DNA of 21,386 bases from positions 1 through 21,386 of the forward strand of contig CAZGLL010000026.1 in NCBI GenBank assembly GCA_964526225.1, given 5' to 3'. Positions 1-7,437 of this stretch are shown here, piece by piece (the stretch's first letter is position 1; each line of letters begins with the position of its first letter). Origin of the DNA: DRYM01 sp964526225 (GTDB taxonomy: Archaea; Thermoproteota; Thermoprotei_A; EX4484-217-1). Position numbers and translations under genes: made by a program. The notes beneath the pieces were generated by a model. That model saw only the letters and a list, made by a program, of their open reading frames with translations. It made no database searches and had not been told where the DNA came from.

Positions 1-645
1 GTTAGAGCTTTAGGTAAGGAAAGAGTTCTAGGATTAATTATGCCTCACAAGGAAACTTCTCCCAAAGATATTAGCGATGCTTTAGAAATTGCTAAACTAC
101 TAGACATTGAGTACAAAGTAATTTACATTGATAAGCCTGTTGAAGCGATAGTTAAGATAACACCTTGGTTAGCTAGTAAAACGGATAAGGTTATTCGTGG
201 AAACATTATGGCAAGGATAAGAATGGTCATTTTGTATTATCACGCGAACGCGCTTAACTACTTAGTCGGCGGAACAGAAGATAAAAGTGAGTATTTACTC
301 GGATACTTTACAAAATACGGTGATGGCGCTGCTGACTTTTTCCCAATACTTGACCTTTATAAGTCACAAGTGCGTGAATTAGCTAAAAGACTTGATGTTC
401 CGGAAAGCATATATTCAAAACCTTCATCTCCGGGTTTTTGGAAGAACCATTTAGCTAGGGATGAATTAGGTTTTGAATACGATATAATAGACCAAGTGCT
501 TTACGGTTACTTTGAAAAGAAAATGGACGTCGAAAATTTAGCTAAGGAGATAGGAATAAGCGTTAGCGACGTTAAAAATATTTTACTAAGAGTAGAACGT
601 TCTAAGCATAAAAGAGAACTACCACCCTATCCTAAGCTCTCTTAA
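1..645 (+). CDS. nadE: NH3-dependent NAD+ synthetase (5' end outside window)
   Basis: Adenylates nicotinate adenine dinucleotide and amidates it with ammonia, the last step of NAD+ synthesis. The frame is open from base 1, so the internal ATG at 40 is not the start. The 214 visible residues begin just after where the ATP-binding SGG(I/V)DSS loop should be, so that loop is lost off the window. Family signatures are present: MPHKETSPKD near the start, RGNIMARIRM, GTEDKSEYLLGYFTKYGDGA (the substrate/ATP-binding stretch), FPILDLYKSQVRELAKRL and the PSSPGFW loop. There is no glutaminase domain in the visible part, and the archaeal enzyme normally uses free ammonia. Its stop overlaps the stop of the convergent deoC gene by 3 bases. 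Identification is secure; full length and start cannot be judged. Confidence 0.95.
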   Translation, partial: VRALGKERVLGLIMPHKETSPKDISDALEIAKLLDIEYKVIYIDKPVEAIVKITPWLASKTDKVIRGNIMARIRMVILYYHANALNYLVGGTEDKSEYLLGYFTKYGDGAADFFPILDLYKSQVRELAKRLDVPESIYSKPSSPGFWKNHLARDELGFEYDIIDQVLYGYFEKKMDVENLAKEIGISVSDVKNILLRVERSKHKRELPPYPKLS

Positions 646-1373
646 TTTTTAAAGCCTAATGTTTCTCTTAGCTTCCTATATTCCTCAATTATTTTGACGC
701 CACTACTCGTACCTAATCTCGAAGCCCCAGCAATAAGCAGTGCTATGGCATCTTCAGCATGTCTTATTCCGCCAGCCGCCTTAACCCCTATCTCTCCATT
801 GACAGCGTTAAACATTAATATAACATCGTGAACTGTTACTCCTCTCGGACCAAAGCCTGTACATGACTTAACATAGTTCGCTCCAGCCTCCTTAACTATC
901 TTAGATGCTTCTATTATTTCTTGGTCTGTTAAATACCCTGTTTCTATGATTACTTTAACCTTAACGTCTCCCATAGACTTAGCTAAATTAACTATTTCCT
1001 CAATTTCCTTTAGAACATAGCCTTTATTACCGCTTTTAAACTCCATAATGTTCATTACCATGTCTATTTCAGAAGCACCATTACTTATTGCCTCTTCTGC
1101 CTCTTTAAGCTTAGTTCTTAATGTTTGAAAACCTAAGGGAAAACCAATAACAGTACCTACCCTACAGTCGCCATATTCGCTTACTACTCTCTTAACATAT
1201 GTTGGAGGAATCATTGCGAGTGCAAATTTGTACTCTAACGTTTCCTTACAAACTCTTAGTACATCTTTAAGGGTTAGTTTGGGTTTCAGTATTGTATGGT
1301 CTATGGTTTTAGCTAGTTCTTCAACGCTAACTTTCCTTATAAAATCCATAAATGTTAGTCCTCTAAACTTCAT
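642..1373 (-). CDS. deoC: Deoxyribose-phosphate aldolase
   Basis: Class I (Schiff-base) aldolase that cleaves 2-deoxyribose 5-phosphate to glyceraldehyde 3-phosphate and acetaldehyde in deoxynucleoside catabolism. Numbered from the ATG at 1373 (243 residues), the catalytic set is intact: Asp104 in SEIDMVMNI, the Schiff-base Lys169 in YVKSCTGFGPRG and the proton-relay Lys198 in GVKAAGGIR. The phosphate-binding end GTSSGVKI is also present. An ATG at 1391 would add six residues. I prefer 1373 because GAGGTG lies 5 bases upstream of it; a third ATG at 1349 is possible. The gene is convergent with nadE and divergent from the ECF transporter gene, so it appears to be a single-gene unit. Confidence 0.95.
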   Translation of the reverse strand: MKFRGLTFMDFIRKVSVEELAKTIDHTILKPKLTLKDVLRVCKETLEYKFALAMIPPTYVKRVVSEYGDCRVGTVIGFPLGFQTLRTKLKEAEEAISNGASEIDMVMNIMEFKSGNKGYVLKEIEEIVNLAKSMGDVKVKVIIETGYLTDQEIIEASKIVKEAGANYVKSCTGFGPRGVTVHDVILMFNAVNGEIGVKAAGGIRHAEDAIALLIAGASRLGTSSGVKIIEEYRKLRETLGFKN

Positions 1374-1423
1374 GAAAACACCTCGACACATGTATTTCTG
1401 ATTTAAGCGGGAAATAATTAATC

Positions 1424-1460
1424 CTACTCAAAAAAGAGTAGCTACTCTTAAATTGAAGAG
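1424..1460 (+). promoter_or_regulatory. Tandem inverted repeats in the deoC/ECF-transporter intergenic region
   Basis: CTACTC-AAAAAA-GAGTAG (1424-1441) is a perfect 6-6-6 dyad. It is followed at once by another CTACTC copy (1442-1447), whose end starts a second dyad, CTCTT-AAATTG-AAGAG (1445-1460). Possible TATA-like AT boxes lie at 1400-1421. The dyads therefore fall near the expected transcription start and 15-50 bases upstream of the transporter's SD. They could be an operator for a dimeric regulator or leader hairpins. No known riboswitch class is recognised. Confidence 0.35.
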
Positions 1461-1489
1461 AATATTTAGGGTAAGGAGGGGCTTTATAA

Positions 1490-2035
1490 ATGAAGACTAA
1501 AACCGTAGCTTATGTTGCTCTACTAGCTGCCATAGCCATAGTTATCACGGTATCAGGGCTAAGCACACTAGTAAGAATGCCACCACCATTTTCATATTTA
1601 GTTTTTGATTTCGCTGAAATTCCTGTGCTCATAGCCTACATGTCTTATGGGTTGAGAATTGGTGTTTTTGTAGAGACAATACATTTCCTATTTTTAATGT
1701 TAAGGGGCGAATTTATCCCTATAGGTCCTCTTATGAAGTACGTCGCGGTCATTTCAACAATATTAGGTCTCCATTTAAGTACTAGGTTTAAATTAAACGA
1801 GTATACTCGTGTAATTTTTGCCTCAATATTTAGGGCCATAATTATGTGTTTCTTTAATGTAATTGTTATGCTAGCATTTTTCAAAGATTTCCTAAGTAAA
1901 ATAGGCTCCTCACTAATTATAGGTTTAGGTACAGCGTTAGCGGTTACATTTATCTATAACGTTATTCATGTTCTATTTTTTGATTATCCGTTAGCAAAAA
2001 TAATTCTAATGAGAATTAGAAAATATAGGGGCTAA
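1490..2035 (+). CDS. ECF transporter S component, RibU (riboflavin)-like
   Basis: Substrate-binding membrane subunit of an energy-coupling-factor vitamin importer. The 181 residues form about five or six hydrophobic helices (roughly 5-25, 44-70, 78-96, 106-132, 140-165). The segment PFSYLVFDFAEIPVLIA (32-48) resembles the Y-x-x-D-x-x-(E/D)-(I/V)-P-x-L-I signature of RibU-type S components, so riboflavin is the best guess. Other S components (folate, pantothenate, queuosine precursor) share the fold and cannot be excluded. A strong SD, GGAGGGG at 1475-1481, sits 8 bases before the ATG. No EcfA/EcfT genes are in the window, so it would depend on a shared energising module elsewhere. Its stop overlaps the convergent top6A stop by 4 bases. 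Confidence 0.75.
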   Translation: MKTKTVAYVALLAAIAIVITVSGLSTLVRMPPPFSYLVFDFAEIPVLIAYMSYGLRIGVFVETIHFLFLMLRGEFIPIGPLMKYVAVISTILGLHLSTRFKLNEYTRVIFASIFRAIIMCFFNVIVMLAFFKDFLSKIGSSLIIGLGTALAVTFIYNVIHVLFFDYPLAKIILMRIRKYRG

Positions 2036-3210
2036 TCTATCCATCCGCTCTGTATTTTCTCAACAATATATTTATCGGCTAAGAATCTAATGCTTTTACT
2101 GGCTAATGCTTCTATTTCTAACTTCACTTTCTTCTTTAGGAACGTATGTATTTCACTTCTCCACTTCTTTGTTTGGAACCATTTGTAATTTAGTAGTTCT
2201 TTTGCTCTCTTAATGTCCTGTTGTGATGCTTTAATTATGTAGTTCTTTCTCTCCTTAGCTCCTAGATATGGCGGTCTTATGAGCTTTCCTGAACCATCGT
2301 ATTCGCCGAAGATGTCACTCATACTTACCCCAAGGAATCTAGCTTTCGGAGTTGCTAACTTTTCACTCTCATATGATAATGTTATTGAGCCTATTTTGAA
2401 TACTGAGTAAATGTACCATCCGTACGGGTCAGCATCTGTTAATATGTAAACTGGTAATCCGAATTCCTCATTTAACCTTCTAACAAACCTTCTTGTAGCT
2501 CTATCTGGTTGGCCAGCGCTCGTAATGAGTAATGCTCTATATTTCTCCCAGAACCTGTACCTATGAAGTTGCTGGAAGACAGCATCCTTCTCAACAACAA
2601 GAACAAAGTCTGCATCAACGTCAAGTATCTCTATTAGGTCAGGTGTTGGCTCTAAAGCATAAGCTCCATGACCCATTTTTGAAGCATCAATAACATCTCC
2701 TCCGGATCTTAGCTTTATTTTACCGACAAGTTTTCCTTTCTCTTTACTTAGGATTAGCATCTCCTCTCTTAGAAGTCCTGTTAAAACCTCAATGTCTCTT
2801 ATTACAGCATCGGATTCTTTCTGTTCATCCCATGTGTTTTCTTCTCTTCTCCTACCTGATAGGTCGCGATATATTATGCTATGTTTTCCCCTATAGTATA
2901 GGTCTCTTATTGTTGGGTACTCATTATTTATTAGTGATTCGTAAATTATCTTCGCCATAAGCAACGTTTGCATAAACTTTTTCGCTTCATTTACGTCAAG
3001 AAATCTTCTTTTTTGAAGTTCGGAGCCAAGGAGTAGGAGTTTTCTTTTAGCATCGTATATTGTATTGCTAAGGGTTCTCTTCGGGAAAACTAATGTAGGG
3101 TTTTTACCCTCCTTTATCTGCTCTATTAGTTTAGAGAATACTTCATGTATTTTCTCAGCCGCCATAAGTCTTTGCTTATGATCAACAGAATAAAATTGAG
3201 CTTCGGCCAT
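2032..3210 (-). CDS. top6A: DNA topoisomerase VI subunit A (Spo11-like)
   Basis: DNA-cleaving subunit of the archaeal type IIB topoisomerase, an A2B2 enzyme that decatenates and relaxes DNA. The 392 residues match the usual size. The winged-helix (5Y-CAP) domain carries the nucleophilic tyrosine in IRDLYYRGKH, Tyr106, the residue number known for Sulfolobus Top6A. The Toprim domain has the metal-binding Glu207 in LVVEKDAVF and the DxD pair Asp259/Asp261 in LTDADPYG. The GSITLSYESEKLATPKARFLG region is typical of the C-terminal half. It lies 12 bases downstream of top6B; its SD (GAGGTGG) overlaps the end of top6B, so the two are co-transcribed and probably translationally coupled. Confidence 0.97.
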   Translation of the reverse strand: MAEAQFYSVDHKQRLMAAEKIHEVFSKLIEQIKEGKNPTLVFPKRTLSNTIYDAKRKLLLLGSELQKRRFLDVNEAKKFMQTLLMAKIIYESLINNEYPTIRDLYYRGKHSIIYRDLSGRRREENTWDEQKESDAVIRDIEVLTGLLREEMLILSKEKGKLVGKIKLRSGGDVIDASKMGHGAYALEPTPDLIEILDVDADFVLVVEKDAVFQQLHRYRFWEKYRALLITSAGQPDRATRRFVRRLNEEFGLPVYILTDADPYGWYIYSVFKIGSITLSYESEKLATPKARFLGVSMSDIFGEYDGSGKLIRPPYLGAKERKNYIIKASQQDIKRAKELLNYKWFQTKKWRSEIHTFLKKKVKLEIEALASKSIRFLADKYIVEKIQSGWID

Positions 3211-3222
3211 AAACTAACCACC

Positions 3223-4836
3223 TCACCCGATTCTTATATCGTAATCTTCTAAATTGAAATCTAATTTAATGCCTGTTCTTTCAAGTTTCGTTATTACAAG
3301 ATATAGAAGAATCTTCTTTATATCATTAGCACTCAAGTAGTTACCGTCACCATTGGCTATAGATACTGGTGGTTTACTGAGTAAGGCTAGGCTTTCAGCT
3401 ACTTCAGGTATGTACTTTAGGAAAGTAAGCACTTTTCTTTTAGCTTCTTCCTCCCTCTTTTTCCTTGAAAGATATAGTCTTAGCTTTCTTGCAGCTTCTC
3501 TAATAGCATTCTTTATTTCTCTTTCAATTTCAGGTACGTCAGCAATGCTTTCCTTACCTACTCCCTTATATGGCACTTTGGTGCTACAGATATGGACTAG
3601 AACTACGAGAGGTGCTGGGAAATCTACATTATACGATTTCCAATCTATTTCGCTTGACACGACTTTCCATGAAACATCAGCCTTTTCATCATATAGAAGT
3701 GGTATTTTATTAGCAAATCGGTATAGTTGTGGTTCTTCTTTAGGTTTAATTTTGCCTCCGTAAGCTATACCTGCTTCGACAATGAATGGATGGCCCGAAT
3801 AAGCTGCCGGCCTACGTGTAACAGCAGTTACGAATTCAGGTTCTAAAACGCTTTTTAAACCTGCTTCTATTATTTCTTCACCTAACGGTGATAATGCGTC
3901 TGCTCTTGGAGGCTTAAATCCTTTATAGTTTTTCAGCTTTATCATTAGGGTTTTTATTCCCTCATTAGTGAGAAGTTTTGGTGACATGTTGGGATTGAAG
4001 CCGGCTTCTCTAAGGAATTTCTCAGCCGAAATTTCACCTACGCCTTGGAACGCCTCTATTAGAAACTCCTTTAGCGTATTAGCTTCTATTGACGCTATAA
4101 GCATCTTTAACATTTCCATATCTACGCCATGGGGATGTGGCTTAACCTCTTTAGGAGGTATGGGCATCTTAGTTATTGTTCTAGTATATGTTATTACCAT
4201 GTCCCCTTCGGGAGGTACGAAGGTTATATTAGCATATGGTGCTGCAATAGCTGTTCTTTTAATGTATTCGAAAACTTTGCTTTTAGCTCTAGCCCAATCC
4301 CCTTCAATGACAACGGAAACCGTAGTTCCATGAGATTTCCTCTTTAACCTTCTAACTCTTTGATCAACTATTATAGGCTCGTTCTTCTTGATGTCAACAA
4401 GTATTTTGAAGTAATATTTGTACCTACTGCCGAGAGGCGATGTTTCAATTTCTACAGGTTTACCGGTAGTTAATTGTCCATAAAGTATTGCCATTTTTGC
4501 ACCTAAACCGAACATTCCCCTTGTTTGTCTTAACCTATATTTTGAACCGAAAAGTACTCTACCGAAAGCGTAAGGTACATATTGAGGCGGAATACCTATA
4601 CCATTGTCTGAGACTGTAACTTTGTAATGTGATTTTTCCGGGTCTTCCTCTTTAATCCTAATATATATTGATGGTAGGATTTCGTGAGAATCACAAGCAT
4701 CTAAAGCATTCTCCACAAGTTCTCTAACGGTTTGATAGAGTGCTCTACTCGGGTTAGAGAAGCCAGCTATTTCTCTGTTTCTATAGAAGAACTCGGCTGC
4801 GCTTAAGCTTTTGAATACTTCCTTTCTCCTCGGCAT
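3223..4836 (-). CDS. top6B: DNA topoisomerase VI subunit B (ATPase)
   Basis: ATP-driven clamp subunit of topoisomerase VI. Domains in the 537 residues: a GHKL ATPase with the N-box Glu42/Asn43 in VRELVENALDAC, the G1 box VSDNGIGIP (75-83) and the glycine lid GMFGLGAKM (107-115); a helix-two-turn-helix insert around 257-300 (EAFQGVGEIS); and a transducer domain with the switch lysine Lys428 in PYKGVGKES, close to Lys427 of Sulfolobus. The C-terminal tail continues past the transducer as expected for crenarchaeal proteins. GGTGG lies 5 bases before the ATG. It is the first gene of the top6B-top6A operon, with a TATA-like box at 4897-4904. Confidence 0.97.
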   Translation of the reverse strand: MPRRKEVFKSLSAAEFFYRNREIAGFSNPSRALYQTVRELVENALDACDSHEILPSIYIRIKEEDPEKSHYKVTVSDNGIGIPPQYVPYAFGRVLFGSKYRLRQTRGMFGLGAKMAILYGQLTTGKPVEIETSPLGSRYKYYFKILVDIKKNEPIIVDQRVRRLKRKSHGTTVSVVIEGDWARAKSKVFEYIKRTAIAAPYANITFVPPEGDMVITYTRTITKMPIPPKEVKPHPHGVDMEMLKMLIASIEANTLKEFLIEAFQGVGEISAEKFLREAGFNPNMSPKLLTNEGIKTLMIKLKNYKGFKPPRADALSPLGEEIIEAGLKSVLEPEFVTAVTRRPAAYSGHPFIVEAGIAYGGKIKPKEEPQLYRFANKIPLLYDEKADVSWKVVSSEIDWKSYNVDFPAPLVVLVHICSTKVPYKGVGKESIADVPEIEREIKNAIREAARKLRLYLSRKKREEEAKRKVLTFLKYIPEVAESLALLSKPPVSIANGDGNYLSANDIKKILLYLVITKLERTGIKLDFNLEDYDIRIG

Positions 4837-4896
4837 TTTACCACCGTTAACCCGTTTTGAACATTTCTCTTACTGATATCGTTCTTGTTGGCTTTT

Positions 4897-4904
4897 TACT
4901 TATA
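4897..4904 (-). promoter_or_regulatory. Probable TATA box of the top6B-top6A operon
   Basis: Read on the minus strand, TATAAGTA lies about 60 bases upstream of the top6B ATG, in the short gap after deoxyhypusine synthase. This predicts a leader of about 35-40 bases containing the GGTGG SD. Based on consensus and spacing only. Confidence 0.4.
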
Positions 4905-4953
4905 TTAGTTAGGGGTTTTAAACTTTAGCGTATTGGAGACTACTGTTTTAATG

Positions 4954-5895
4954 CTATCTCATTTTATCGATGAAATACCTCATCCCTGCATAAATAAGTG
5001 GGAGTAGAAGAGTAGCATCCCCATACACTAGTGTTTTCTTTGCGTGCGGCTTTATCTTACCCCAAGAAACAGCTTCTCTAGGTCTAGCCCCACTTAAGCT
5101 ACCATCGTACTCTAATGCTGTAGTAATGTAAACAGCGTAATCTAGTCCCTCCTTAAACTGGTTCCACCATATAGTATGGTGCTTACTTATCCCCCCGCCT
5201 ATGATTAAAGCTCCTGTCTTCTTAGCTCCAAATACTATGTCAGCAATTTTCTTCATGTCCCTAAATAGGTTTATTTTGAAATCTCTAGTTTGCGAGAACA
5301 TGAAAAGATTTGTTCCAAAAGCTCCATCTACTATTCCGGGAACGATAACTGGAGTTTTTCTTTCATATGCTGCTCTAAGTATGGAGTGTTTGTCATTAAT
5401 TCTCTTGCCAAATTCCCAAAGTAACTCGTAAACAGCCCACTCCTTTCTTTTAGCCACTATTTCCTCTAAGACGCTATATACAACTTTTTCAATTAATGGC
5501 CCATAATTTTCTATAGGTATAAAAACATTACCTAACCTATGTATTCCCTTCTTAGCTAATACCTTATCGTCACTTTCGAAAAAGCCTTTATAGTATTTTC
5601 CGCCGAAAGCTTTGGCAATGTCATGATCTATAGTTCCACATGTTGTGATAATTACGTTAAAATATCCTTCCTTTATCAATTGTGCTAATACTCCCCTTAC
5701 ACCCGTTGCTACAATATTTGCCGTAAAGGAGAGAAAATTTACTGAGTCCTTATCTAATACCATTTCAGCAAGTATTTTCGATGCTTCTATAAGATACGCT
5801 GGGGTAAATCCATGAATCTTGCTGTACACTTCTATTAGCTCATACATGTTGATTTTAGGATTAATTTCTATATCAACTATTTCCTCAAATTCCAT
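4954..5895 (-). CDS. dys: Deoxyhypusine synthase
   Basis: Transfers the aminobutyl group of spermidine to a lysine of aIF5A, the first step of hypusine formation. The 313 residues contain the NAD-binding segment IITTCGTIDHDIAKAFGG (83-99), the GGGISKHH loop (233-240) with the active-site histidine, the spermidine-binding EYDGSLSGARPREAVSW (262-278) and the intermediate-forming Lys280 in WGKI (Lys329 in the human enzyme). The C-terminal YGDATLLLPL is typical. Length and motifs are those of an active enzyme. It is transcribed alone, divergent from the zinc-ribbon/aldolase operon. A minus-strand TATA-like box, GTTTATAGG (5932-5940), and an AGGGG SD about 10 bases before the ATG support the start. 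Its substrate gene (aIF5A) is not in the window. Confidence 0.96.
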   Translation of the reverse strand: MEFEEIVDIEINPKINMYELIEVYSKIHGFTPAYLIEASKILAEMVLDKDSVNFLSFTANIVATGVRGVLAQLIKEGYFNVIITTCGTIDHDIAKAFGGKYYKGFFESDDKVLAKKGIHRLGNVFIPIENYGPLIEKVVYSVLEEIVAKRKEWAVYELLWEFGKRINDKHSILRAAYERKTPVIVPGIVDGAFGTNLFMFSQTRDFKINLFRDMKKIADIVFGAKKTGALIIGGGISKHHTIWWNQFKEGLDYAVYITTALEYDGSLSGARPREAVSWGKIKPHAKKTLVYGDATLLLPLIYAGMRYFIDKMR

Positions 5896-5931
5896 ATTGC
5901 ATTAACCCCTGATGAATATAATTATGTATTT

Positions 5932-5961
5932 CCTATAAACGTTAACAGTAATACTTTTATT
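5932..5961. promoter_or_regulatory. Divergent promoter region dys / zinc-ribbon operon
   Basis: Two TATA-like boxes point away from each other in the 104-base gap: GTTTATAGG on the minus strand (5932-5940) for dys, and CTTTTATT on the plus strand (5954-5961) for the zinc-ribbon gene. The plus-strand box predicts a start near 5983, leaving a short leader with AAGGTG before the ATG at 6000. Judged by consensus and spacing. Confidence 0.4.
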
Positions 5962-5999
5962 TGCTAATTTAACTATGCTTAACGAAGGTGTATAGTGTA

Positions 6000-6140
6000 A
6001 TGGCTAGGCTAAGGTTTCAATGTAGAGATTGCGCTAAGAAAGGTAAAGGAGGTTTCTTCACGGTTAAAGATAAGAATGTGAATGCTGAAAATGTTAAATG
6101 TCCTTACTGTGGTTCATCCAATGTTAAGCTTTTAGGTTGA
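6000..6140 (+). CDS. Small zinc-ribbon protein, 46 residues
   Basis: The open frame from the ATG at 6000 to TGA at 6140 encodes a 46-residue protein with two CxxC knuckles: Cys8/Cys11 (FQCRDC) and Cys34/Cys37 (VKCPYCGSSNVKLLG). This is the classic pattern of a single rubredoxin-like zinc ribbon. The spacer is lysine/glycine-rich (KKGKGGFFTVKDKNV). GGTG lies 9 bases upstream, and the class II aldolase ATG follows only 4 bases after its stop, so the two genes are co-transcribed. Such ribbons bind nucleic acid or partner proteins; I cannot assign a specific function. Two well-formed CxxC motifs, tight spacing and an SD make it a real gene despite its size. Confidence 0.8.
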   Translation: MARLRFQCRDCAKKGKGGFFTVKDKNVNAENVKCPYCGSSNVKLLG

Positions 6141-6144
6141 AATT

Positions 6145-6765
6145 ATGGAAACTATGGGTACAGAAACTATAGGGGCAATTAAGGAGAAGATAGTTTGGGC
6201 TTCGAAAATTCTTTTTGAAAGAGGATTAATAGAAGTTTATGACGGTAATGTAAGTTATAGGTTTAGTGAGGAATACTACATTATTACGCCAAGCCATATG
6301 GCAAAAAATGCTTTAACAATAGACGATTTAGTTGTAGTGTACTTTAATGATAGATGGATTAATGTTAAAGGGCTAAAACCTTCAGTCGAATATAAAATGC
6401 ATAAGCTAATATATCAGAGGTTTAAGGAAGTTAAGGCTGTAGTTCATGCCCATAACCCTTACGTTGTAGCATTAACTGAAATAATACCTAACATTGATGA
6501 GGCATTACTTGAAGCATCTGGTGAAACTAAGTACTATATTCCAGACGGCATATCTATTGTACCTAGACTCCCACCGGGAAGTTTAGAACTAGCTAAGGCT
6601 GTTGCTGAAAGCCTTAAAGGTCCTAATTCATTAGCTATACTTAGAGGTCATGGTGTTGTGGGTGTTGGTGAAACAATAGAGGATGCACTACAACGAGTAC
6701 TTATTGCTGAAAGGAACGCTAAAATAGTGTTTATTGAAAGCTTATTCAAAATGGCATTAAAGTAG
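6145..6765 (+). CDS. Class II aldolase/adducin family sugar-phosphate aldolase
   Basis: Zinc-dependent enzyme of the fuculose-1-phosphate aldolase fold; the family also includes ribulose-phosphate epimerases and methylthioribulose-1-phosphate dehydratase. In 206 residues the metal site is complete: His101 and His103 in VVHAHNPYV and His169 in LRGHGVVGVG, with the probable catalytic acid Glu82 in LKPSVEYKMH. Phosphate-binding elements are GNVSYRF (34-40) and the TPSHMAK segment (48-54). In archaea, relatives act in lactaldehyde formation from fuculose-1-phosphate or in salvage of 5'-deoxy-ribose phosphates; the substrate cannot be fixed here. It sits between the zinc-ribbon gene (4-base gap) and a HAD phosphatase (12-base gap), implying one operon. 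The SD is weak (GGTTGA), consistent with translational coupling. Confidence 0.85.
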   Translation: METMGTETIGAIKEKIVWASKILFERGLIEVYDGNVSYRFSEEYYIITPSHMAKNALTIDDLVVVYFNDRWINVKGLKPSVEYKMHKLIYQRFKEVKAVVHAHNPYVVALTEIIPNIDEALLEASGETKYYIPDGISIVPRLPPGSLELAKAVAESLKGPNSLAILRGHGVVGVGETIEDALQRVLIAERNAKIVFIESLFKMALK

Positions 6766-6777
6766 GCTCATATAGGA

Positions 6778-7437
6778 ATGAACATTAAACTTGTAGTTTT
6801 CGACATGGATGGAGTGCTTGTTAAGTCTAAAAGTAGTTGGGAGAAACTTCATAGGCACTTTGGAGTTTGCGCTAAAGAGAATTTCATTAAATACCTAAAC
6901 GGCGAAATAACATATCAGGAATTTATGCTACTAGATACACTACTATGGTTTAGGAGTAAAAGTAAAATTCATAGAAAGGAAATAGAGCAGGTACTGTTAA
7001 ACGAAGAATTTATTGAAGGAGCTTATGAAACCGTAAAGCTAATTAGAAAGCAAGGTATTCGAACAATGATTTTAACTTCGGGTATAGATATTTTGGCGCA
7101 TTATGTTTCAGAAAAACTGGGTATAGACTATGTACTTGCTAATTCATTAGTCTTTGATGATGAAGGGTATTTGGTACCGGGAGGAATAGCAAATGTTCCT
7201 CTTCTTGATAAAGACAAAGTGCTTAGAATGTGGGCTTTGAAGAAAAATATGGACTTACATGAAATAGTTTATGTTGGAGATAGCATTTATGATATTCTAG
7301 TTTTTTTATCAGGTGTTCGCTCAATCGCTTTTACATGCGATCCCTACGTAGCGAAATGGGCTAATATTTCGTTCTGCGATGAAAAATTAAGCAATATTGG
7401 TGAGTACATTGTTAATTTAGCCTTTAACAACACCTAG
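6778..7437 (+). CDS. HAD-superfamily phosphatase, phosphoserine phosphatase-like
   Basis: The 219 residues carry all four HAD motifs: I, FDMDGVL with nucleophile Asp9 and acid/base Asp11; II, ILTSG with Ser101; III, Lys147 in LDKDKVLRMW; and IV, YVGDSIYD with Asp168/Asp172. The helical cap between motifs I and II (about 16-85) is the subclass I type seen in SerB and MtnX. It is therefore a small-molecule phosphomonoesterase. Phosphoserine is possible, but adjacency to a sugar-phosphate aldolase makes a sugar-phosphate or salvage substrate equally plausible. No clear SD precedes the ATG at 6778, so it is probably coupled to the aldolase. Its last 21 bases overlap the 3' end of the convergent rtcB. 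Confidence 0.85.
   Translation: MNIKLVVFDMDGVLVKSKSSWEKLHRHFGVCAKENFIKYLNGEITYQEFMLLDTLLWFRSKSKIHRKEIEQVLLNEEFIEGAYETVKLIRKQGIRTMILTSGIDILAHYVSEKLGIDYVLANSLVFDDEGYLVPGGIANVPLLDKDKVLRMWALKKNMDLHEIVYVGDSIYDILVFLSGVRSIAFTCDPYVAKWANISFCDEKLSNIGEYIVNLAFNNT

Noticed and set aside
1374..1391. Upstream ATG of deoC
   Set aside because: It adds six residues with no SD, and its codons contain the GAGGTG SD that serves the ATG at 1373.
3353..4347. Plus-strand open frames opposite top6B
   Set aside because: They are antisense to a gene with full catalytic motifs, have low-complexity Ser/Leu-rich products and no SD; they are shadows.
5975..5995. Six-codon ORF (ATG at 5975) ahead of the zinc-ribbon gene
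   Set aside because: It would lie upstream of the predicted transcription start and has no SD; too short to support as a leader peptide.
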